A DNA stretch of 22,552 bases from a virus. The stretch covers positions 1-22,552 of IMG/VR virus record IMGVR_UViG_3300023210_000245; one strand, 5' to 3'. The notes below the pieces were generated by a model that saw only the letters and a list, made by a program, of their open reading frames with translations, was not told the origin of the DNA and did no database searches. The stretch's first letter is position 1, and each line of letters begins with the position of its first letter. The translations under genes were made by a program, and so were the position numbers. Shown here piece after piece: positions 16,027 through 22,471 of this stretch.

Positions 16027-16079
16027 AAGAGTGATTGCTCGGCTCTTATTTATAAATAGAGTGATTACTCGGCTCTATT
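16027..16079 (-). repeat. Two tandem near-identical stem-loops between protease and capsid genes
   Basis: Plus-strand units AAGAG-TGATTGCTCGG-CTCTT (16027-16047) and AATAGAG-TGATTACTCGG-CTCTATT (16055-16079) share almost the same 11-nt loop but have different stems that still pair. The second overlaps the protease stop codon. A smaller alternative stem GAGT-AATC-ACTC exists in the minus-strand RNA of the copy nearest the stop. No T-tract follows either hairpin, so they are not ordinary terminators. They lie 42 nt or more upstream of the capsid start. Confidence 0.75.
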
Positions 16080-16866
16080 AACTTTTTAACCATTTTTCAA
16101 TAGCTGATTTTTCTTCTATAACTTCTACTACTGTTTCTTTAGTAGTTGATGATATTGTAGGAGTAAATGAATTACTTCCCATTAATACTGCTGAACCTTC
16201 AATTGCTTTTGCTTCTGTAATTGCGTAGAACATTTTAGTTCTTTCCAATTCTTCTCTATTTGCAACCATTGGTGCGTATTTTTCATAGTTTTGTTTTTGT
16301 TCTGGGTAATCATCGTGATTAATACAAACAAATAATTTTACATATTGCATTCCAACAGAATGTTCAGTAATAGCCCCTTTCATATATTCATCAAACATTT
16401 GTTTGTTCTGACTTTCTTTAACTAAACTATCAAAAGTTAAAATCTCTGTATTTCCTTCCATATCAAAACCTAAAGATTTCCAACTTACTGTATCTGTATA
16501 AGCTTTTAAATCTTCTCCTTTTGATATAACGTGGTCAAATTTTCTTATGTGTTCTTGTAGGTGTAGCATATTGCTACCTCTTTCTTTTAATGATTTATCC
16601 CATATTCCTGGAATATGTACATCTTCGTGAGAATCTAAAATATTAGTAGAGTTAATTGCAATCTTAACTAGTATTTCTTTTGCATTAGTATTTACATTAT
16701 GTTCTTTAGCAGTAAAATCCTTTTTTAGCAAAGTTGTTGAAAAACCAAATCCATCTGCCATTTTCATTTCAGACTTTTTAGTATCAATAATTAATTTTTC
16801 ATTATTAACAATAAAATCAAAATATTCTTTTTCTGTTTCGAATGACTTACCTATTACATTATACAT
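16078..16866 (-). CDS. HK97-type prohead protease (262 aa)
   Basis: Cleaves capsid delta domains and scaffold during maturation. The herpes/HK97 protease core is visible: 'NSTNILDSHEDVHIPGIWDK' (~72-91) is the substrate-loop/strand region, 'NMLHLQEHIRKFDHVI' has the catalytic histidine candidate H106, and 'EHSVGMQYVKLF' has the nucleophile candidate S170. The C-terminal ~60 residues (ISSTTKETVVEVIEEKSAIE) are acidic and may bind capsid or be removed. Total length is above the ~220 of HK97 gp4 because of N- and C-terminal additions (residues 1-65 and 200-262). The gene stands between portal and capsid, the expected order, 47 nt after a possible 26-aa ORF. Confidence 0.88.
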   Translation of the reverse strand: MYNVIGKSFETEKEYFDFIVNNEKLIIDTKKSEMKMADGFGFSTTLLKKDFTAKEHNVNTNAKEILVKIAINSTNILDSHEDVHIPGIWDKSLKERGSNMLHLQEHIRKFDHVISKGEDLKAYTDTVSWKSLGFDMEGNTEILTFDSLVKESQNKQMFDEYMKGAITEHSVGMQYVKLFVCINHDDYPEQKQNYEKYAPMVANREELERTKMFYAITEAKAIEGSAVLMGSNSFTPTISSTTKETVVEVIEEKSAIEKWLKS

Positions 16867-16913
16867 AATTATTTATTTATTGTTTTTTTTTCAAGTGATA
16901 ATAATTTTTTTCT

Positions 16914-16994
16914 TTATTGATCGATTTCAATTGGGTCTGAATTATTACCTTCTATTGTTTTTCTTAAATTATTTTTTACTGTTTCTAAACTCAT
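16914..16994 (-). CDS. Possible 26-aa peptide overlapping portal stop
   Basis: An ATG at 16994 overlaps the portal stop as ATGA and opens a 26-codon frame (MSLETVKNNLRKTIEGNNS... ending in IEIDQ). It ends at a TAA 47 nt before the protease start. The start/stop overlap matches the coupling used elsewhere in the operon, and the peptide has a plausible amphipathic helix. A random short frame in AT-rich DNA cannot be excluded. No function is known. Confidence 0.35.
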   Translation of the reverse strand: MSLETVKNNLRKTIEGNNSDPIEIDQ

Positions 16995-18307
16995 ATCTCT
17001 TGATTTATTACTTGTCTTATTTTTTCTTCCTGATCATCAGTTAAATCTTCTTCTTCTATATTTTCTTCAGTTGGATTTGATGTTGATTGTAATGGTGCTA
17101 AATTAATATTTTTATCCATACCAACCATTTCTAATGCAATTTCATCAGGCAGTCCTGATACTCGTAACATATTTAACGCATTTCCTCTTTCCCATACACC
17201 TTTATATCTTTCAATTAATATAAATTGCATAATAGGTAGATGCTCATAATCTCCTTGTAACTCAAGTCCTTCTTCTGTTAATACTTTATTAAATACTGCA
17301 CAAAAAGCATCTAAACTTGATTGCATTTCATTTTGCAAATAAGAAACCATTGATTCCTTAAAGTTATTATATGTAGTTTTTTTAGCTTCTAAACTTATAA
17401 TATCTTTTGGTATATGTAAAGCTGTATATATTATATTACCATCAGTTTTAACAGATTCATCTAATCCTAAATCACGTAATGCAATGTGTAAAGATTTATG
17501 AGTTACACTTGCACTTAATACAAGTCCTCTTTTTCTATTAAAACCTAAACCATAATTATCTTGGTAATTTCTTTCTATCTGGTCTTTTTCTTCTTTGTTT
17601 AACGGGAAACCTTCCTTTACACCGCTAATCATTTCTTTACCATTAGATTTAAGTATAATGTTTTTGGCAATTAAACTATCTTTTGTATTTAGTAAAGTTT
17701 GTCTTAATCCTGTTAATCTACTTTCAGCTAAATATGGATTCCTATGCATTGCATTTGGTAAATCATAAAAGAACATTAAATCTCTTAATTTAATTTTTAT
17801 GTTCTCTTCGTCTTCATCATATATTATTTCTGTATTTAAATATTTTTCTGTTTGACTTTTGTTTATATAATTATTTTTATCTAAACTATCTGGAAAAGTA
17901 ATTAATGAATAATCAAGTACATAAATTGAATTTACTGTATCTGTAAATACATTCTTTTTTGTATATAATACTCCAACGCCATTTGCAATTTGAGTAAACA
18001 TTAAAGATTCTAATAAATCAGCTCTTGTTTGCTGAACATTTGGATTATCTAATAATTTAAGTAATGGAGAGTTTTTAAATTCTGCTCTTGTAGATTTCCT
18101 TATTACTCTAAAGTTAGCTTGACTAAAAAGTTTAGAAACAAATAATAAAGCAGGTGTTAATATTGGATGGGTTTGTGCAATTCTAAGGTTGTCTGTATCT
18201 TTTGTCCAGTTGTTAAATTCTTTAACATCATAGAAGTTAGTTCCGTTGTTATTCCTGTTCCATATAGGAAAAATAGGAAATTTTACGTTTAAACCGAGAA
18301 AATTCAT
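16991..18307 (-). CDS. Portal protein, HK97 type (438 aa)
   Basis: Forms the dodecameric ring at the packaging vertex and binds terminase and adaptor. The sequence follows the HK97 portal (Phage_portal, PF04860) pattern: 'AQTHPILTPALLFVSKLFSQ' (~45-64), 'SPLLKLLDNPNVQQTRADLL' (~80-99), 'FTQIANGVGVLYTKKNVF' (wing strands), 'SGVKEGFPLNKEEKDQIERN', and 'LVLSASVTHKSLHIALRDLG', then 'FCAVFNKVLTEEGLEL'. The C-terminus is acidic and disordered (ENIEEEDLTDDQEEKIRQV). It lies between terminase and protease genes. The start at 18307 is preceded by a palindromic region and overlaps the stop of a four-codon ORF. Confidence 0.92.
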   Translation of the reverse strand: MNFLGLNVKFPIFPIWNRNNNGTNFYDVKEFNNWTKDTDNLRIAQTHPILTPALLFVSKLFSQANFRVIRKSTRAEFKNSPLLKLLDNPNVQQTRADLLESLMFTQIANGVGVLYTKKNVFTDTVNSIYVLDYSLITFPDSLDKNNYINKSQTEKYLNTEIIYDEDEENIKIKLRDLMFFYDLPNAMHRNPYLAESRLTGLRQTLLNTKDSLIAKNIILKSNGKEMISGVKEGFPLNKEEKDQIERNYQDNYGLGFNRKRGLVLSASVTHKSLHIALRDLGLDESVKTDGNIIYTALHIPKDIISLEAKKTTYNNFKESMVSYLQNEMQSSLDAFCAVFNKVLTEEGLELQGDYEHLPIMQFILIERYKGVWERGNALNMLRVSGLPDEIALEMVGMDKNINLAPLQSTSNPTEENIEEEDLTDDQEEKIRQVINQEI

Positions 18308-18312
18308 AAGCT

Positions 18313-18346
18313 ATTCATTAAGCTACAAAGCTAATGAATTTTTTTT
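18313..18346 (+). terminator. Hairpin between terminase and portal; terminator-like on plus strand
   Basis: ATTCATTA-(A)-GCT, loop ACAA, AGC-TAATGAAT pairs over 11 bp with one bulged A (18313-18339) and runs into eight Ts on the plus strand. This is terminator-like in the antisense direction but AT-rich, so weak. The minus-strand version lacks a downstream T-tract. The dyad also contains a TAGCTTTG (TAnnTTTG) box at 18333-18326 facing the portal gene, so an operator role is an alternative. Confidence 0.45.
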
Positions 18347-19643
18347 ACTTAAACCTAATCCCGAGCCAACCTATAAGATAACTTAATATATATCCAGTTG
18401 CATCCATTAAATGGTCTTGACATTTCGGGTCTATATCGTCAGTAACAAGTTGGTATCTATCTAATTTATAAGAGTAACTATAATATTCTTCTTCTAAATC
18501 TAAACTTGAATCAGTATATACAATCTTAAAACTTTGAACTTGAGTTATTCTTCTGTCAATACTTCCTGCACCTTTTACAGCAGGAACAGCTTTAAGCCCA
18601 GCATATTTAAGTTCGTCAACCATTACTTTTTTTGCTGAATCACAAACAATTAATGATTCATCAGATATTTCTGGACTCATCATTGTTCTTATATATTCGT
18701 AAAGTGGCATCCTCATTATAGATGATGGTTTGTATAATCTTTGATGTAAATAAAAAGTTCTATCCCCATCCCATTTAACCTCAACAATTGCAGTAGGACT
18801 ACTTATTCCAAAATCTAAACCAAAATAACTTTCTTGTGGTAAATTATTGAAAAACTCATCAGTACAAGTTGACCATTCTCTATATACACGATTAGGTTTT
18901 TCAGCTTTTAATCCTAAAGCATAAACCAGGTGCATATATAAATTTGATGTTTTATTTTCAATATTAAATTTATTTGGTGGTGGTATATTAGTATCGGATA
19001 CTTCTAAACCATTATGCATTAATTTACCATTTTCTACATAAGTACTTCCGTTTTCATAAGGATTATATGATTCTAAATCAGCAACAATACCATCACTTAA
19101 AAAATCTATATTATCTTTATAAGTAGACCTAATAAATTTACTTGATTCATGATGTTCGTATTTCTGAATAAAAAATTCTCTTGATGGATTAAAATCAGAA
19201 AATATTAAATCTGTTGTTCTTTGTTTTATTTGTAGAAAAACATCTTCTGAAAAATGCGATATTTCATTAAAGAAACTAATATCTTGTGTCATTCCTAATA
19301 CTTTAGAAATAACATCTGTACCCATAAAATGAATTATTGAACTTGTTTTTTTGCAAGTAAATGTAGCGTCTTTTTTATTAAATACAAATCTTTGGTAAAG
19401 ATAAGGGTCTGTTGATATTACTGATTTAAAATCTTCCAGGATTGTACCTACTGCATCAACTCTTGTTCCTCTCCAAACTGTAATTTTGTAATTTTTTTTT
19501 TGCATTAATATCATGCAAAACAATTGCATAATAGAGTAAGACTTACCGCTTCTTGAACTTCCAAAAGCAACTATTAATCTATATAAATTAGACGTATATG
19601 CTTCGTAAATTCCATCAAATGTTTTACTAACCTTAAATGTCAT
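18345..19643 (-). CDS. terL: Terminase large subunit (432 aa)
   Basis: Packaging ATPase and nuclease. The ATPase domain has a Walker A motif GSSRSGKS at 28-35, a Walker B-like 'DISFFNEIS' at 121-129 (E127 as catalytic acid; the usual D is N126) and a coupling-type motif 'FSDFNPS' at 148-154. The nuclease domain starts near 270: 'YFGLDFGISSPTAIVEV' (D277), 'LIVCDSAKK' (D335) and 'QDHLMDATGYIL' (D410/D414) give the acidic cluster of the RNase H fold. This order is that of PBSX/Terminase_3 proteins (PF04466 plus the 3C nuclease domain). Length 432 aa is usual. It follows the putative small terminase after a 76-nt gap with an inverted repeat. Confidence 0.95.
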   Translation of the reverse strand: MTFKVSKTFDGIYEAYTSNLYRLIVAFGSSRSGKSYSIMQLFCMILMQKKNYKITVWRGTRVDAVGTILEDFKSVISTDPYLYQRFVFNKKDATFTCKKTSSIIHFMGTDVISKVLGMTQDISFFNEISHFSEDVFLQIKQRTTDLIFSDFNPSREFFIQKYEHHESSKFIRSTYKDNIDFLSDGIVADLESYNPYENGSTYVENGKLMHNGLEVSDTNIPPPNKFNIENKTSNLYMHLVYALGLKAEKPNRVYREWSTCTDEFFNNLPQESYFGLDFGISSPTAIVEVKWDGDRTFYLHQRLYKPSSIMRMPLYEYIRTMMSPEISDESLIVCDSAKKVMVDELKYAGLKAVPAVKGAGSIDRRITQVQSFKIVYTDSSLDLEEEYYSYSYKLDRYQLVTDDIDPKCQDHLMDATGYILSYLIGWLGIRFK

Positions 19644-19655
19644 ATATTAAAAATA

Positions 19656-19721
19656 AAGGGAGGCAGCTCCTATGAAAAAACTATAATTATTAAACCTTAA
19701 ACTAAAATAAACGCCTCCCTT
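19656..19721 (-). repeat. Inverted repeat spanning the small/large terminase gap
   Basis: AAGGGAGGC at 19656-19664 is the perfect complement of GCCTCCCTT at 19713-19721, with 48 nt between. On the minus strand the distal arm is followed by TATTTTTAAT, so the whole can act as a long-loop terminator. The distal arm can also pair locally as GGAG-CTGC-CTCC, an exclusive alternative. The proximal arm overlaps the stop of the 82-aa gene. Confidence 0.6.
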
Positions 19722-19968
19722 ATTCTTTTTCTTTCCTAAATGTATGTTCTATTGTTATTGTAGAATCTCTTTCTTCCTCAATTATTTCTCTTCTTTGTAA
19801 TTTTGGAGAAACATATTCTAATATTTTAAAATAATTTACCATAAAAGCTTCTTCATCTCCTTCTCCTTGAGTTAGCAAAATAGCATTTACTCTTTTAGAA
19901 TGCTTTCCTTTAACATCATCTAAAAGTAATTCAAAATTGCTTTTTCTTGTGTTTTTTTCTTTACTCAT
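19720..19968 (-). CDS. Putative terminase small subunit or packaging cofactor (82 aa)
   Basis: An 82-residue charged protein directly before the large terminase. The N-terminus is basic (MSKEKNTRKSNFELLLDDVK). The middle 'EEAFMVNYFKILEYVSPKLQ' is a helix-rich segment of a kind seen at the C-terminal end of small terminases and small-terminase-like proteins of Bacteroidota phages. The tail is acidic to mixed (REIIEEERDSTITIEHTFRK). A DNA-binding HTH is not evident, so if it is the small terminase it may be a truncated form or share the job with the RHH protein just upstream. Its ATG lies inside the last codons of that gene (8-nt overlap). Call rests on position and the C-terminal pattern. Confidence 0.55.
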   Translation of the reverse strand: MSKEKNTRKSNFELLLDDVKGKHSKRVNAILLTQGEGDEEAFMVNYFKILEYVSPKLQRREIIEEERDSTITIEHTFRKEKE

Positions 19969-20131
19969 TTATTAATTCTTTAATATCATTTTCAATATTT
20001 GGTTGTTTTAACCATTTTATAAGTAATAAATCCATTACATCCCCCTGATTTACATTGTGAACTGCACAAGCTATTTTTAACTTTTTCCTTGTACTATCAC
20101 TTACCCAACAACCCATAAATACTTTATTCAT
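19961..20131 (-). CDS. 56-aa ribbon-helix-helix-like protein
   Basis: A 56-codon frame with ATG at 20131 and TAA at 19961 fills the gap between the membrane protein and the 82-aa gene. The pattern is a short strand 'KVFMGCWV', then helix 'SDSTRKKLKIACAVHN', turn 'VNQGD' and helix 'VMDLLLIKWLKQ'. This is the beta-alpha-alpha order and charge pattern of MetJ/Arc/CopG DNA-binding proteins. Such proteins dimerise and insert the strand into the major groove. Possible jobs are autorepression of the operon or cos/pac recognition for packaging. It starts 2 nt after the upstream stop and overlaps the next gene by 8 nt. A TATCTTTG box lies 5 nt upstream, though inside the end of the preceding gene. Confidence 0.65.
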   Translation of the reverse strand: MNKVFMGCWVSDSTRKKLKIACAVHNVNQGDVMDLLLIKWLKQPNIENDIKELINE

Positions 20132-20133
20132 AT

Positions 20134-20505
20134 TTACAAAGATAATAATTTTACTGATAACAATAATAATGTAGGTAAAAACGTAAATAATGCATCTATT
20201 ACATTAGGTGGACTAAATCTCATCTTTGCATCTATAATTTCTTTTCCTATTGATATAAATATCATAAAGCCTATAGCTTCCATTGTTGTACCCCATATTA
20301 CTAATGGTGTTGCAATAATAGTTCCATAGAAAAAGTGTAATAACTTGTCTTTTTGTATTAATGCCATCTCTAATAATATTCTTTTAATTAATTTTTTCAT
20401 ACTTTTAATTTTTTTATTTTTAACTTTTACCCATAATATAATATAAAATGGTATAAATAATAATGATGTAATAATATTTAAAAATCCAAAAAATATTTTT
20501 TTCAT
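20134..20505 (-). CDS. Small multi-pass membrane protein, holin candidate (123 aa)
   Basis: Hydrophobic segments lie at ~5-27, ~58-71, ~75-88 and ~104-122. They are separated by a strongly basic loop (KVKNKKIKSMKKLIKR, ~27-42) and polar turns. The second half carries DKLLHF (53-58), GKEIIDA (87-93) and 'SPPNVIDALFTFL' (98-110). This arrangement is like small YfiM/DUF2279- or VanZ-like membrane proteins that phages carry; some are suspected holins (inference). Met36 (20400) has the same upstream sequence as Met1, so a shorter 88-aa form lacking the first segment may be made. The ATG overlaps the previous stop as ATGA. No endolysin is visible nearby. Confidence 0.7.
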   Translation of the reverse strand: MKKIFFGFLNIITSLLFIPFYIILWVKVKNKKIKSMKKLIKRILLEMALIQKDKLLHFFYGTIIATPLVIWGTTMEAIGFMIFISIGKEIIDAKMRFSPPNVIDALFTFLPTLLLLSVKLLSL

Positions 20506-20870
20506 ACTTTTAATTTTGTTTCAATACAATAACCTTGATTATTAAATTTTTTAACTAAAATGTTAATTAAGTCATTAGCATAAATTTTATTTTTTCTACA
20601 CAATAACATAAAATTATTCCAGTTTTCAGAATCTAAATCTACAATTTTATATTGAGTTATATCATCTTTTGTTCTTAATCTTTCATTTTCAGTTATTTTG
20701 CTATAAAAATCTTTAAAGTTTTTTTCAATACATAAATAGTCTACCCACAACTGAAACATTAATCTTCCATTATATTTACCTTTTTTTTCTTTCCATTCTA
20801 AAAAGTTTATTTTATCTATCTTAGACATATAATTAGTTGTTGTGTTCATTTTTTTAAAAGTTTGGTTCAT
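20502..20870 (-). CDS. Hypothetical protein, 122 aa
   Basis: A mostly helical, basic protein with aromatic residues: 'INFLEWKEKKGKYNGRLMFQ' (~22-41), 'LWVDYLCIEKNFKDFYSKI', and a C-terminal 'FMLLCRKNKIYANDLINILV'. I do not recognise a family. The start at 20870 overlaps the helicase stop by 17 nt; an internal Met (20849) would remove the overlap and is also possible. The stop overlaps the next ATG. Its place between a helicase and a membrane protein gives no strong hint; a DNA-metabolism accessory is as likely as anything else. Confidence 0.6.
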   Translation of the reverse strand: MNQTFKKMNTTTNYMSKIDKINFLEWKEKKGKYNGRLMFQLWVDYLCIEKNFKDFYSKITENERLRTKDDITQYKIVDLDSENWNNFMLLCRKNKIYANDLINILVKKFNNQGYCIETKLKV

Positions 20871-22389
20871 ATTTATTTATTATTGATTTTTCTGGTAATT
20901 CGTAATATTTATTAAGTACTCTAAAACATCTTGTTTGTACGTGCCTTTCCATTTCGTCAATAAGTGGATTAACTGTTTTTGAATCCATTTTCATCTTTAA
21001 TTCATTTCTTAATACATCTCTAATGTATGAAACAGAATAATTTGTTCTTTCAAAATATTTTCTATGCAAATCCTCATGTCTAAAATATATATACTCTTTA
21101 TTAGTATGTTCTTTCATTTCCTGCTCTAACCTGATCAATATATCTTTATGTGCTCCAGTTCTACTATTTTCTTTAGTTTTAATTAATATGTTAGTATTAA
21201 TTTCTTCTTGTGTAAAAACCATTCTTGACTTAGTAAAATCAACTGCATCCATTTGTTCCAAATACTTTAAGAACTTTGGTATCTCTTTTGTTAAATCAGA
21301 TAATATATTATGATTTGCCTTCCCTTTTAACGTTGGTATCTTTAAAACCCAATACCTATTCTCTTCTTCATCAATCCTAACAAATCTATCTTCGTGATTA
21401 GAAAACATAACTACTTTACCATAGAAATCAAGCATATATTCCTTAACGTGCTTTGGATTAACAGATATTCTCTTCATTGTTGATATTGTCTTAATCTTCT
21501 CCAAATCAGCAGCTTTGTCAATCTTAGTTTCCTCTATTATTAAAATATTCTTATCCGCATAAGTAGAGTTGTGACTTGAACTTATATCACTCGGACCGAT
21601 TACACAAACATTTCCACCATATAAAATACCAAGCCAATCCCCGTATGTACTTTTACCAGTTTCCCTTTCACTACTTACTAAAGATAAAATTGGTAATATT
21701 TGTTTAGGATGCAAATAAAGTACTTTCATATATATTAAACCAAGCTCCCATTGCTCTCCCCATAAATGTTTAATCAAATTTATACTCCAAGGAATATCAT
21801 CTTCAGAAACATCCCCATCATAAGCTACGTGAGAAAATTCAGAATATTGATTATATTTTCCGTATTTTGTTTTTTCAAAATTCTTGTTGTCTGGATATAA
21901 TCCAAAACCAATATATTTAGGCATTGTTTCAAATATCTCCTTTGAATAGTCATCAATTATTGTAGCTTTACTCCAGGGAATTAATTCTGTTCTTAAAACA
22001 TTTCTGTTGTCAACAGTTTCATTACTCCTAAAATAATCAACTCCAACTCTAATATATGGAGGCTTAATACTCAATAGTCTATTATTCAAAATAGTTAAAG
22101 CATTTAAAGTATTTCCATGACAATTTACTTTTTCATAAATATCAAAAGGAGTTAATGTCTGACCCTCTTTAACTTCCCAAATGTTTTTTTCAGACGAAAC
22201 TATTTTTGTGCTTTTCTTCACTTTCCATCCATAAACACTTTTTACAAAGTAAACGTCTTTGTTTACTTCGTTTAATGCTACAGTTATTTTTCCTCTACCT
22301 AAATCCTGTAGTCTTTTGTCCCTCATGAGTAAACCCAAAGCTTCGTCAGCGAACTTTAAATTATACAAATTAATTGCGTTAATAATCAT
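20854..22389 (-). CDS. Superfamily 3 (D5/DUF5906-like) helicase (511 aa)
   Basis: A replication helicase/NTPase. The core has Walker A 'SLVSSERETGKSTYGDWLG' (GKST at 245-248), Walker B 'NILIIEETKID' (E286/E287) and a motif C segment 'KVVMFSNHEDRFVRID' (S330-N331 as sensor), then 'EEENRYWVLKI' with R345 as candidate finger. The C-terminal ~130 residues (EEINTNILIKTKENSRTG, 'YIYFRHEDLHRKYFE') look like a winged-helix DNA-binding region. The N-terminal ~200 residues show no recognised primase centre, so the primase is either absent or encoded elsewhere. This is the usual partial architecture of Bacteroidota phage 'primase-helicase' genes. A four-codon ORF (MKNV) ends in ATGA overlap at its start. 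Confidence 0.85.
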   Translation of the reverse strand: MIINAINLYNLKFADEALGLLMRDKRLQDLGRGKITVALNEVNKDVYFVKSVYGWKVKKSTKIVSSEKNIWEVKEGQTLTPFDIYEKVNCHGNTLNALTILNNRLLSIKPPYIRVGVDYFRSNETVDNRNVLRTELIPWSKATIIDDYSKEIFETMPKYIGFGLYPDNKNFEKTKYGKYNQYSEFSHVAYDGDVSEDDIPWSINLIKHLWGEQWELGLIYMKVLYLHPKQILPILSLVSSERETGKSTYGDWLGILYGGNVCVIGPSDISSSHNSTYADKNILIIEETKIDKAADLEKIKTISTMKRISVNPKHVKEYMLDFYGKVVMFSNHEDRFVRIDEEENRYWVLKIPTLKGKANHNILSDLTKEIPKFLKYLEQMDAVDFTKSRMVFTQEEINTNILIKTKENSRTGAHKDILIRLEQEMKEHTNKEYIYFRHEDLHRKYFERTNYSVSYIRDVLRNELKMKMDSKTVNPLIDEMERHVQTRCFRVLNKYYELPEKSIINKYEPNF

Positions 22390-22430
22390 ACGTTTTTCAT
22401 AGTTTTAAGCCATTCCTAAAGGAACAACCA

Positions 22431-22460
22431 TTAGCAAAAACCCCAACAATACTGGGGCAT
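22431..22460 (-). other. Nine-codon leader ORF across the terminator hairpin
   Basis: ATG at 22460 opens MPQYCWGFC and stops at TAA 22431. The codons run through both arms of the hairpin (22441-22457) and its T-tract. The ATG is 3 nt downstream of a promoter-like box. The arrangement is like a leader peptide of an attenuator, but a nine-codon frame can occur by chance, so only the geometry supports it. Confidence 0.3.
22436..22457 (-). terminator. Terminator-like hairpin upstream of the helicase
   Basis: On the minus strand CCCCA-GTATTGT-TGGGG has a 5-bp GC-rich stem with a 7-nt loop and is followed by TTTTTG. It may end transcription from the right, or act as an attenuator because a TAnnTTTG box is only 6 nt before it. 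There is no T-tract in the plus direction. Confidence 0.65.
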
Positions 22461-22463
22461 AAA

Positions 22464-22471
22464 CAAAGATA
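22464..22471 (-). promoter_or_regulatory. Candidate -7 box (TATCTTTG) before the helicase leader
   Basis: TATCTTTG matches TAnnTTTG. It is the last such box before the helicase, about 75 nt from its ATG, and the terminator-like hairpin lies between. No convincing -33 TTG is at the standard distance. A 10-bp palindrome, CCTGATCAGG (22501-22510), lies about 30 nt upstream and could be an operator. Confidence 0.4.
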
